DNA of 49,239 nt from an uncultured Clostridia bacterium. GTDB lineage: Bacteria; Bacillota; Clostridia; Lachnospirales; Bianqueaceae. The notes under the pieces are model-generated. The model searched no databases, had not been told where the DNA came from, and saw only the letters and a program-made list of their open reading frames with translations. Location of the stretch: contig CALWBZ010000022.1 of NCBI GenBank assembly GCA_944376225.1, positions 1 through 49,239 on the forward strand, given 5' to 3'. Shown piece after piece: positions 8,011 to 15,325 of this stretch (position 1 is the stretch's first letter; each line of letters opens with the position of its first letter). The translations under genes and the position numbers were made by a program.

Positions 8011-8223
8011 ATGGCGGTAAAAATTACAAAGGACATGATTATCGATGATATTATCAATACGGATCAGAATCTGGTGGCAATTCTCATGAAAGAGGGCATG
8101 CATTGCGTAGGATGCCCCGCTTCCAGAGGAGAGTCCCTGGAAGAAGCCTGCTTCGTGCATGGTCTGGATCCGGACGTGGTGGAGAATAAGTTGAACGAGT
8201 ATTTGCAGCTGAAGAGCGAATAA
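8011..8223 (+). CDS. DUF1858 redox-disulfide domain peptide
   Basis: The 70-residue product matches the DUF1858 family (a hybrid-cluster-protein-associated redox disulfide domain). ITKDMIIDDIINTDQNLVAI is the family's N-terminal helix, and MHCVGCPAS holds the two cysteines (CXXC) expected to form a redox-active disulfide. It has a GAGGAGG site and its own promoter and terminator. These proteins are found free-standing or fused to hybrid cluster proteins; no such partner is nearby. A redox-sensing or thiol-exchange role is inference. Confidence 0.85.
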   Translation: MAVKITKDMIIDDIINTDQNLVAILMKEGMHCVGCPASRGESLEEACFVHGLDPDVVENKLNEYLQLKSE

Positions 8224-8240
8224 GCAGTTAACGGCAAATA

Positions 8241-8287
8241 AAAAAGCCGCTGCAATCTAACATTGCGCTAGTTTGCAGCGGCTTTTT
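8241..8287. terminator. Bidirectional terminator between DUF1858 gene and mecA
   Basis: AAAAAGCCGCTGCAA (8241-8255) pairs with TTGCAGCGGCTTTTT (8273-8287), so it can end both converging transcripts. Confidence 0.85.
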
Positions 8288-8915
8288 AAGTGATCTGCCG
8301 GAGCTTTGTAAGGGCGCGCGCGTTAAGGACACAGCGGGCGTGTTCCTTTAAGTAGGCGGCGGTCAACGGGTCGTCGTCCACATCGGAAGCAAACTCGTAT
8401 AGCACGCGGATGGCCGGAAGGACAGCCTCCGAGTTCGATCGCTGCTGGACTTGCAGGTAATAAAGGCTCGACTGAGCGTCCCAGTACAGGCGGCTCTTCA
8501 GGGGCAAGTCTTCCGAAAGAAGGGAAGCGGCCCGGCACAGAACGGAAAAATCGGAGAAGATAAAGAGCGGCCACGCCTCATCCTTTGGCGTCTGGCGGCT
8601 TTTTGGAGCCTTCGGCATGCCGGGATCGGCAGGGGAAGAACCGCTTGGCACGGCCCGGTCCTGCACGGCCTTGCGGATTCTGGTCACGGTGATCATGATG
8701 CTGTCTTTGGCAAGGGGCACGGCCTCGATGACGACGGGCTGAGAGGAAAAATCGAATCCGAATTCCTGCTTAGCGGTCTTCATCATATCCTGAAATAAAG
8801 CCTTTGCCTTATCGGAGCCGTAGGACAGTTCGGAAAGGCAGATATTCCGCGCTGATAAATCCTCCGCGTTCAAAGTAAAACGAATCTGATTCGGATTGAC
8901 GCGTTCGGCTTTCAT
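8286..8915 (-). CDS. mecA: MecA-family adaptor protein
   Basis: The 209-residue product resembles MecA, which delivers substrates to the ClpC-ClpP protease. The N-terminal segment is typical: IRFTLNAEDLSARNI, then a DMMKTAKQEFGFDF stretch and VVIEAVPL. A linker at about 90-115 is proline- and serine-rich, and the C-terminal half (from about 120) is the ClpC-binding type of domain with an FSDFSVLCRAASLL stretch. The ATG at 8915 is nine bases from AAAGGAG; the in-frame ATG at 8924 touches that site directly and is less likely. A paralogue (YpbH-like) is the main alternative name. Confidence 0.85.
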   Translation of the reverse strand: MKAERVNPNQIRFTLNAEDLSARNICLSELSYGSDKAKALFQDMMKTAKQEFGFDFSSQPVVIEAVPLAKDSIMITVTRIRKAVQDRAVPSGSSPADPGMPKAPKSRQTPKDEAWPLFIFSDFSVLCRAASLLSEDLPLKSRLYWDAQSSLYYLQVQQRSNSEAVLPAIRVLYEFASDVDDDPLTAAYLKEHARCVLNARALTKLRQIT

Positions 8916-8952
8916 GATGATCATCTCCTTTCAAAAGCCGGGAGTGTTAATG

Positions 8953-8981
8953 ATTATAAACGAGAACGCATGTTTTGTAAA
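8953..8981 (-). promoter_or_regulatory. mecA promoter
   Basis: On the minus strand TTTACA (8981-8976) and TATAAT (8958-8953) are 17 bases apart. Confidence 0.8.
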
Positions 8982-9031
8982 GAGGATATTCTTGATAATC
9001 TTTGGAAAGGGAAAACGACGGTACACGAGAG

Positions 9032-10453
9032 ATGGTATTTTCCAGTTTATTGGTTCTTTTTTATTTCCTACCCTTCGTGCTGGCGCTGTATTTCGTGGCG
9101 CCCAAGGGGTTTCGCAATGGCATCTTGTTTTTCTTCAGTCTGATCTTCTATGCCTGGGGAGAACCGGTATATGTCATTCTGATGCTGTTTTCTATCTTGC
9201 TGAATTTCACGGCGGGATATGTGGTGGAAAAATATAAGAGGCAGGAAGAAATCAAGAAGGCGCAGATTGTGCTGGTGATTTCGGTCGTCGTCAATCTGCT
9301 GCTGCTCGGCATATTTAAGTATTCGGATTTCGTGGTAGAGAATCTGAATCATTTGACAGGGCTGTCCGTGCCGCTGCCGCGTCTGGAGCTGCCCATCGGC
9401 ATCTCCTTTTATACGTTTCAGGCTATGTCCTATGCCATCGACGTATATCGGGGAGAGGCAGAGAGGCAGACGAATGTGATCGCCTTCGGAGCCTATGTGA
9501 CTCTCTTCCCGCAGCTGATCGCCGGCCCCATCGTGCGGTATCAGACCGTGGCGGAGGAGCTGACCGGCCGCAGGGAGAATCTGGACGATTTCTCCCAGGG
9601 CATCGGTCGTTTCATGGTCGGCCTGGGCAAAAAGGTGCTTCTGGCCAACAGCATCGGCATGGTCTGGGAGCAGATCTGCGCCATGGGGATCGACACCCTG
9701 CCGGCGCTCACGGCCTGGATCGGGATCTTTGCCTTTACCTTCCAGATCTATTTCGACTTCGCCGGCTATTCGGACATGGCCATCGGTCTCGGAAAGATGT
9801 TTGGATTCCATTTCCTGGAGAACTTTGAATATCCTTATCTTTCAAAGAGCATCACCGAGTTCTGGCGGCGCTGGCATATCTCCTTAGGAACCTGGTTCCG
9901 GGAATATGTATATATTCCTCTAGGGGGCAACCGAAAGGGAATGAGAAGACAGATCTTTAACCTAGCGGTGGTCTGGGCGCTTACGGGTATTTGGCATGGG
10001 GCCTCCTGGAACTTCCTGCTATGGGGATGCTATTTCGGCGTCATCCTGATCGCGGAAAAACTGTTCCTGCTGAAATGGCTGCGGCGTTGGCCCCGTTTTT
10101 TACAACATTTCTACGCGATGTTCCTGGTGGTGATCGGCTGGGTCTTATTCGCGCTGACCGATCTCGGACAGGTGGGTGGGTATCTCGCGGCCATGTTCGG
10201 ACTTAACGGCGCGGGGCTGGCGAACGAAGCTTCCCTCTATCTCCTGACGTCGAACTTGGTGCTTTTGATCATCCTGGCGCTGGCCTCCACGGACTGGCCC
10301 AAGAGGATGGCGCTGTCCCTCATGCTGCGTCTAAAGAACAGGATGAGCGTCAGCATCGCCTTGCAGAATGTGTTTCTGGCGGCGGTGTTTCTGCTGTCCG
10401 TGGCCTACCTTGTGAATTCTTCGTATAATCCGTTTCTGTATTTTCGGTTCTGA
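9032..10453 (+). CDS. MBOAT-family O-acyltransferase (DltB/AlgI-like)
   Basis: The 473-residue polytopic membrane protein belongs to the MBOAT family, which transfers acyl groups across the membrane onto cell-surface polymers. WRRWHISLGTWFREYVYIPL and GIWHGASWNFLLWG (likely catalytic His322) are the family motifs. About ten hydrophobic spans are visible. I start at the ATG 9032; an in-frame TTG at 9002 would add ten polar residues. The next gene, a DHHW protein, is 20 bases downstream, the same pairing as AlgI with AlgJ. The acceptor polymer cannot be told from sequence; no dlt genes are nearby. Confidence 0.9.
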   Translation: MVFSSLLVLFYFLPFVLALYFVAPKGFRNGILFFFSLIFYAWGEPVYVILMLFSILLNFTAGYVVEKYKRQEEIKKAQIVLVISVVVNLLLLGIFKYSDFVVENLNHLTGLSVPLPRLELPIGISFYTFQAMSYAIDVYRGEAERQTNVIAFGAYVTLFPQLIAGPIVRYQTVAEELTGRRENLDDFSQGIGRFMVGLGKKVLLANSIGMVWEQICAMGIDTLPALTAWIGIFAFTFQIYFDFAGYSDMAIGLGKMFGFHFLENFEYPYLSKSITEFWRRWHISLGTWFREYVYIPLGGNRKGMRRQIFNLAVVWALTGIWHGASWNFLLWGCYFGVILIAEKLFLLKWLRRWPRFLQHFYAMFLVVIGWVLFALTDLGQVGGYLAAMFGLNGAGLANEASLYLLTSNLVLLIILALASTDWPKRMALSLMLRLKNRMSVSIALQNVFLAAVFLLSVAYLVNSSYNPFLYFRF

Positions 10454-10473
10454 GGAAGGGAAAGGAGAGAAAG

Positions 10474-11628
10474 ATGAAGAAAAAAGAAGCGATCATTACC
10501 ATAGCGGTTTTTCTGGTTCTTTTATTCGGACTGACGATTTGGAATCTCTTGACTCCGGATCGAGAATTTTCATATAATGAGAACAAATACCTGGATCAGA
10601 TGCCTTCTTTCTCATGGGAGAAGCTCCTCAGCGGAGAATGGCAGGAGGATTTTGAAAGCTACATCACCGATCAGTTTATCGGAAGGGATACCTGGGTGGG
10701 CATGAACGTGGCCAGCGAACGGGCGATAGGCAAGAAGGATGTAAACGGAGTGATTTTCGGAAAGGATCACTATATGATTCAGATGCACACCCCTCAGGAT
10801 GTGGACGGAGAACTGGTCGAGAAGAACCTGGAGAGACTGCGTCTTTTTGTAGAGAAGTCGAAGGTGATGGTGGGAGAGGAGCATACTTCTGTCATGTTAG
10901 TCCCCACGGCCTCGGAAGTCCTCGCGGAGAAGCTTCCCTCCTTCGCCTCCGGAATGCTGTACGATCAGAAGGCCTTGCTCGAGCGGGCGAGGGAACAGGC
11001 AGGAGCGGAAGCCTGGATCGACGCGGAGGAGCTGTTGGGGCAGCATAAGGAAGAGTATATTTTTTACCGTACCGATCATCACTGGACGATGACGGGGGCT
11101 TTCTACGCCTATCAGGAATGGATGAGCCGGAAAGGGTACGGGTCGGTGAAGCTGGAAGATTACGAGCAGGTGACGCTGAGTGAGGATTTTCTGGGCACCA
11201 CCTATTCTAAGGCGCCTGATGGCAGCGCGAAGGCGGATACGATGCTGTTATTCGAGAAGGATCCGGAGCGGGAATATACCGTGTATCTAGAGGGCGCCGA
11301 CCAGGGGCGGCAGGGTCTGTACGACCCGGCGAAGCTGCAGGAGAAGGATAAATACGCGTCCTATCTGTACGGCAATAACGGACTCGTAGAGATTAGGGGA
11401 GGAGAAGAAAACGGACGGACGCTCCTCATCATCAAGGATTCCTACGCCCATTGTTTCGCGACGCTCGCGGCCCAGGATTTCGAGAAGGTATACCTGATCG
11501 ATCCCAGATATTTCCTGCAGGATGTATGGGAATTCGCGCGGACCCATCAGGTAACCGACACGCTATTCCTGTTTAATACGATGAATTTTGCCCAGGAGAG
11601 CTACTTGTATATTCTGGATGAGGCATAG
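10474..11628 (+). CDS. DHHW-motif, AlgJ/AlgX-like acyltransferase partner
   Basis: The 384-residue product has one N-terminal membrane anchor (residues 6-25) and an extracellular SGNH-like domain. The DHHW motif is in YRTDHHWTMTGAFYAYQEW, and the nucleophile-type motif is in LIIKDSYAHCF. AlgJ/AlgX-type proteins take the acyl group from the MBOAT partner and place it on a polysaccharide. A GGAAAGGAG site sits in the short gap after the MBOAT gene, so they form a two-gene operon. The substrate polymer is not known. Confidence 0.88.
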   Translation: MKKKEAIITIAVFLVLLFGLTIWNLLTPDREFSYNENKYLDQMPSFSWEKLLSGEWQEDFESYITDQFIGRDTWVGMNVASERAIGKKDVNGVIFGKDHYMIQMHTPQDVDGELVEKNLERLRLFVEKSKVMVGEEHTSVMLVPTASEVLAEKLPSFASGMLYDQKALLERAREQAGAEAWIDAEELLGQHKEEYIFYRTDHHWTMTGAFYAYQEWMSRKGYGSVKLEDYEQVTLSEDFLGTTYSKAPDGSAKADTMLLFEKDPEREYTVYLEGADQGRQGLYDPAKLQEKDKYASYLYGNNGLVEIRGGEENGRTLLIIKDSYAHCFATLAAQDFEKVYLIDPRYFLQDVWEFARTHQVTDTLFLFNTMNFAQESYLYILDEA

Positions 11629-11633
11629 AAAGG

Positions 11634-11662
11634 TTGCATTTTTCGACAGAATGGTGTAATAT
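11634..11662 (+). promoter_or_regulatory. purA promoter
   Basis: TTGCAT at 11634-11639 and TAATAT at 11657-11662, 17 bases apart. Confidence 0.65.
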
Positions 11663-11704
11663 AAAAACACATAGATATATGAATCAAAGAGGAGGAGTGA
11701 GAGC

Positions 11705-13009
11705 ATGTCCAGTATTGCAATTATCGGAACCCAGTGGGGGGACGAGGGGAAGGCAAAGATCGTCGATTTGCTCGCGGGTAACGCGGACGCCGTAGTTCGG
11801 ACGTCAGGAGGCAACAACGCGGGACATTCGGTCGTTGTCGCGGGGACGAAGTATCGCTTCCGTTCGATTCCTTGTGGGATACTGTATCCCGGCACCCTGG
11901 GGATTTTAGGAAACGGTACGGCGCTTTATCCTCCGGAACTTCTGGAGGAGATGGATTCTCTTAAGGAGAAGGGGCTGCATACGGAGAATATTCGGATCAG
12001 TCTGAGAGCCCATGTGGTCATGCCCTATCATCTGATCCTGGACGGTCTGATGGACGAGGCTAGGGAAGATCGGGAAGAGGGAGATCCGGCGGGGGCCCGC
12101 CATGGGATCCGTCCCTGTTATATGGATAAAGTAGAGGGCATAGGAATCCGCATGTGCGACCTGATAGATCCGGATACCTTTGTCAAAAAGGTGCGGAGCA
12201 ACGCGGCGATCAAGAACCGGATCATCACCCGCGTCTACGGAGGCGTCCAGCAGGTGGACGCGGAAAAAATCATCCAAGAATATTTGGCATACGGCGAGAG
12301 GCTGCGTCCCTATATCATGGATACGGGGAAGCTCCTGGACGATATGCTTAGAGAGGGCAAGAAAGTCCTTTTTGAAGGGGCGCAGGCCACCATGCTGGAT
12401 CCGGATTACGGTACATACCCTTATGTTACTTCGTCCCATCCCACCATCGGCGGCGTAGCCTGTGGCTGCGGCGTCGGGCTTGGAAGCATCACCCATGCCC
12501 TGGGCGTCATGAAGGCCTATACCACCAGGACGGGGCGAGGACCCTTTCCCACGGAGATCTTTGGGCCGGAGGGCAGGGAGCTTCGGGATCGGGGCCATGA
12601 ATATGAGCCCAGCGGTCAGTTTCGCAGGGTCGGCTGGTTTGATGCCGTCGCCGCCCGGTACGCGGTGCGCGTGAACGGTCTGGAAGGGATCGCCCTCACG
12701 AAGATGAACGCGCTGCGGGATCTGGATGAAGTGAAGATCTGCGTAGGGTATCGTCGGGGCGAGGAGCTGATTCAGGTGTTTCCGGCCAGCGCGGAGTGGC
12801 TGGCGGAGTGCGAGCCCGTCTACGAGACGATGCCGGGTTGGGGGCCGATAGAGGGGTGTAATTCTTATGAGGAACTGCCCCAGGAGGCCAAAGATTTTGT
12901 GAAACGCATCGAAGAGCTCACCGGAACAAGCGTCATGGTGTTGGAGATGGGATCGGGACGCAATAAGATCGTCTCCTGGGGACCGGTCAACGAATGGTTG
13001 AAGGGATAA
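11705..13009 (+). CDS. purA: Adenylosuccinate synthetase (divergent)
   Basis: The 434-residue product has normal PurA length and plan. PurA joins IMP and aspartate with GTP to make adenylosuccinate, the first AMP-specific step. Catalytic Asp13 (QWGDEGK) and His41 (GGNNAGHS) are both present, as are GTYPYVTSSHPTIGG and KAYTTRTGRGPFPTE. Several normally strict positions differ: GDEGKAK instead of GDEGKGK, GARHGIRPCY instead of a GTT..GIGPAY loop, KVEGIG where KVARRG holds an IMP-binding Arg, and EPSGQFRRVGW instead of TTGRxRR. The comparison is with remembered canonical sequences. It may be a true PurA with relaxed loops or a paralogue with another substrate. It has its own promoter; an unknown gene follows after 12 bases. 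Confidence 0.85.
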   Translation: MSSIAIIGTQWGDEGKAKIVDLLAGNADAVVRTSGGNNAGHSVVVAGTKYRFRSIPCGILYPGTLGILGNGTALYPPELLEEMDSLKEKGLHTENIRISLRAHVVMPYHLILDGLMDEAREDREEGDPAGARHGIRPCYMDKVEGIGIRMCDLIDPDTFVKKVRSNAAIKNRIITRVYGGVQQVDAEKIIQEYLAYGERLRPYIMDTGKLLDDMLREGKKVLFEGAQATMLDPDYGTYPYVTSSHPTIGGVACGCGVGLGSITHALGVMKAYTTRTGRGPFPTEIFGPEGRELRDRGHEYEPSGQFRRVGWFDAVAARYAVRVNGLEGIALTKMNALRDLDEVKICVGYRRGEELIQVFPASAEWLAECEPVYETMPGWGPIEGCNSYEELPQEAKDFVKRIEELTGTSVMVLEMGSGRNKIVSWGPVNEWLKG

Positions 13010-13021
13010 GGGAGGTTACGG

Positions 13022-13546
13022 ATGTTAGCGTTTCAGAAAGGGGAAATCTTCCCGCTGCCGCCCCAGGCGGAAGAAGGGGTTGTATTCTCCGTCGAACCGT
13101 ACACGATGATGCTGATCTACTATTTTCGCAGGCCCACCGTGCAGGAACGGGAAGCCTTCTGCCGCGGAAACGCCCAGATGGCGGTGACGAAGCTTCAGGA
13201 CACGCTTTTTATCCTGTCCCGCTTTTCCCCCATGACCTGGATGGATACGCCCTACAGCGCCTGCTTGTCCCAGTCCTTTAAGAGCTTTCCCGATCTGAAG
13301 CAGAATCAGGGATACGCGGTGGACGCTTTTCTTGTGGATTGTCAAACGAATATCCTAATGGAACATCGCCTGATGCATCTGGATACGGCTTCTTCCCTAA
13401 AAATGCGGGAACTGATCTTGGAAGATCAACAGCAGAAGGATTTTTCCGAGGAGCGGTATCAGAGGACGGTGCAGGAGGTTTATCGAAACTATCCGCCGAA
13501 AGAGCTTTTGAATCGAGCGGTTTTTGTGGCGAAGATGAGACCATAG
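13022..13546 (+). CDS. Protein of unknown function, downstream of purA
   Basis: I do not recognise this 174-residue protein. It has no signal peptide, no membrane span and no cysteine motif. The sequence is mostly alpha/beta with YTMMLIYYFRRPTVQEREAF early and a charged helix (EDQQQKDFSEERYQRTVQEV) late. It starts 12 bases after the purA stop with GGGAGG upstream, so it is probably translated from the purA transcript, and a terminator follows. A link to purine metabolism is only suggested by position. Confidence 0.7.
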   Translation: MLAFQKGEIFPLPPQAEEGVVFSVEPYTMMLIYYFRRPTVQEREAFCRGNAQMAVTKLQDTLFILSRFSPMTWMDTPYSACLSQSFKSFPDLKQNQGYAVDAFLVDCQTNILMEHRLMHLDTASSLKMRELILEDQQQKDFSEERYQRTVQEVYRNYPPKELLNRAVFVAKMRP

Positions 13547-13557
13547 GGGGCCATCGA

Positions 13558-13607
13558 AAGGAGCCGTTACATCCGTGATCTTTTATCATCGGTGTAACGG
13601 CTCTTTT
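13558..13607 (+). terminator. Terminator of the purA operon
   Basis: AAAGGAGCCGTTACA pairs, with one mismatch, with TGTAACGGCTCTTTT around a loop that can itself pair weakly. Confidence 0.8.
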
Positions 13608-13626
13608 GGGAAGAAAGGGAAGGCGC

Positions 13627-13660
13627 GAAAAAGGACTGCCGCGTTTTCGGGCGGCAGTCC
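13627..13660 (-). terminator. Terminator of the XRE regulator
   Basis: GGACTGCCGC (13633-13642) pairs with GCGGCAGTCC (13651-13660); read on the minus strand it ends in CTTTTTC. Confidence 0.8.
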
Positions 13661-14004
13661 TAAAATTGCTGACGGTATTTACGAAACTTGAGATACTCGA
13701 TGAATAAGCGAACCTCTTGTAATTCCTCCCGTGTCAGATCCCGTGTATCGCGAAAAACAATGGAATTTTCAGGAATAGGAAGATCCGCGCTGGAATCACC
13801 GGTCAACAGAAACTCCATGGATACATGGTAGAGCTTGGAGAGCTTATACAGCATTTCAATATCCGGTGTACGGCGGCCGTTTTCGTAATGGGAATATGCT
13901 TGTGGACTGATACATAGTTTTTCGGCCGCATACTTCTGATTAAAACCATATTGTTCTCGCAAAGAACGGATCCGGCGGCTTAATTCTGTATACAAGAATA
14001 CCAC
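13660..14004 (-). CDS. XRE-family transcriptional regulator
   Basis: The 114-residue product has an N-terminal Cro/CI helix-turn-helix (residues about 7-68): IRSLREQYGFNQKYAAEKL, ISPQAYSHYENGRRTPDIEM, LSKLYHVSMEFLL. The remaining 45 residues (REELQEVRLFIEYLKFRKY) form a short helical tail that could serve dimerisation. It is transcribed away from the glycerate kinase gene, with about 170 bases between the two starts, so control of itself or of that operon is possible but not shown. No phage genes are nearby. Confidence 0.9.
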   Translation of the reverse strand: MVFLYTELSRRIRSLREQYGFNQKYAAEKLCISPQAYSHYENGRRTPDIEMLYKLSKLYHVSMEFLLTGDSSADLPIPENSIVFRDTRDLTREELQEVRLFIEYLKFRKYRQQF

Positions 14005-14112
14005 TCCCTTCCCCGGTTTTACTGGTTATACTCTACCATATTTTGTGAGGAAAAAGACGAATTCCTCCAAGAAGTATCCGCCGGATACGAAACGTATGTG
14101 AAAGAAATGGCT

Positions 14113-14140
14113 TTGCAGAAAAGAATAAATATGTTATACT
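14113..14140 (+). promoter_or_regulatory. Promoter of the glycerate kinase / sensor kinase operon
   Basis: TTGCAG at 14113-14118 and TATACT at 14135-14140, 16 bases apart. Confidence 0.7.
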
Positions 14141-14176
14141 GAATATAAATGTGTGCAGGAAAGGAGAAATCGATCG

Positions 14177-15325
14177 ATGAGTCGTTATGTGCTTATACCG
14201 GATTCTTTTAAGGGAACCATGAGTTCCGAAACTGTCTGTCAGATTATGGCCCAGGCGATTCGGCGTTTTGAGCCCGCGGCGGATATCGTCCAGATTCCCG
14301 TGGCGGACGGCGGAGAGGGGAGTGTGGACGCCTTTCTGACGGCTCTGGGGGGAGAAAAACGCGGTGAACGAGTGACGGGCCCCTTGGGGAAGACGGTGGA
14401 TTCCTTCTGGGGAGTGCTTTCGGGCGGAGAGACGGCGGTGATCGAAATGGCGGCAGCGGCCGGGCTGCCGCAGGTGGGAAATACGCCGGATGCCGCCGGA
14501 GCCACGACTTATGGGGTGGGCGAGCTGATACGCTGCGCCTTGAAGGCCGGCTGCTCAAAGATCATCCTTGGACTGGGGGGCAGCGCGACGACGGACGGCG
14601 GCTGCGGGATGGCGGCCGCTCTGGGGGCGGTTTTTCGCGACGAGAAGGACAGGGCCTTCGTGCCGGTGGGAGGCACTTTGCATAAGATCCGCCGCATTGA
14701 ATTAGAAGGCCTGGATCCCCGCCTGCAGAAGGTGGAGATCACGGCCATGTGCGATATCGATAATCCCCTCTTCGGCCCGGAAGGCGCCGCGTATGTGTTT
14801 GGTCCGCAGAAGGGGGCCGATCCGGTGTGCGTGGAAATGCTGGATCAGGGCCTTAGACATCTGTCGAAGGTGATGGGGGAACAGACGGGGAGAGACCTGG
14901 AAAACCGACCCGGCGCGGGAGCGGCGGGCGGCCTGGGATACGGAGTGGAGGCCTTTCTTGGGGCAAAGCTTCAGATGGGCATCGAAACGGTGCTGGAGAC
15001 GGTTCGCTTCGATCAGGTTTTACAGGGAGCGGATATGGTTTTCTCCGGAGAAGGCAAGATCGACTCTCAGAGTGTGCGCGGCAAGGTGATCAGCGGGATC
15101 GCCAAACATACGAAGGCCGCGGGAGTACCCTTTGTGGCTGTGGTCGGAGATATTGGGGACGGGATTGAGGAAGCCTACCGGCAGGGGGTCAGCGCGGTAT
15201 TCAGCATCAACCGGCTGGCGATTCCCTTCGCCAAGGCCAAACCCAGGGCGCGGGAAGATCTGCGTCTGACGATGGAGAACATCATCCGTTTCTCCCGCGT
15301 TCTTGGCTCTGGGAGAAACGCATGA
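14177..15325 (+). CDS. Glycerate kinase (GlxK/GarK type)
   Basis: The 382-residue product is a type-I glycerate kinase that phosphorylates D-glycerate with ATP, feeding it into glycolysis. Family segments are VLIPDSFKGTMSS at the start, VADGGEGSVDAFL, GLGGSATTDGGCGMAAALGA, and GAAGGLGYGVEAFLGAKL. The start at 14177 has AAGGAG eleven bases upstream; the in-frame frame before it adds only eight weak residues. Its stop codon overlaps the ATG of the hybrid sensor kinase (ATGA), so the two are translationally coupled. No glyoxylate or glucarate genes are adjacent. Confidence 0.92.
   Translation: MSRYVLIPDSFKGTMSSETVCQIMAQAIRRFEPAADIVQIPVADGGEGSVDAFLTALGGEKRGERVTGPLGKTVDSFWGVLSGGETAVIEMAAAAGLPQVGNTPDAAGATTYGVGELIRCALKAGCSKIILGLGGSATTDGGCGMAAALGAVFRDEKDRAFVPVGGTLHKIRRIELEGLDPRLQKVEITAMCDIDNPLFGPEGAAYVFGPQKGADPVCVEMLDQGLRHLSKVMGEQTGRDLENRPGAGAAGGLGYGVEAFLGAKLQMGIETVLETVRFDQVLQGADMVFSGEGKIDSQSVRGKVISGIAKHTKAAGVPFVAVVGDIGDGIEEAYRQGVSAVFSINRLAIPFAKAKPRAREDLRLTMENIIRFSRVLGSGRNA

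Noticed and set aside
11705-13009. Phage PurZ-like enzyme for a modified genome
   Set aside because: The catalytic Asp13 is kept and the length is that of cellular PurA; no phage genes are nearby.
14244-14748. Minus-strand frames opposite the glycerate kinase gene
   Set aside because: Proline- and serine-rich sequence typical of the antisense of a GC-rich gene.
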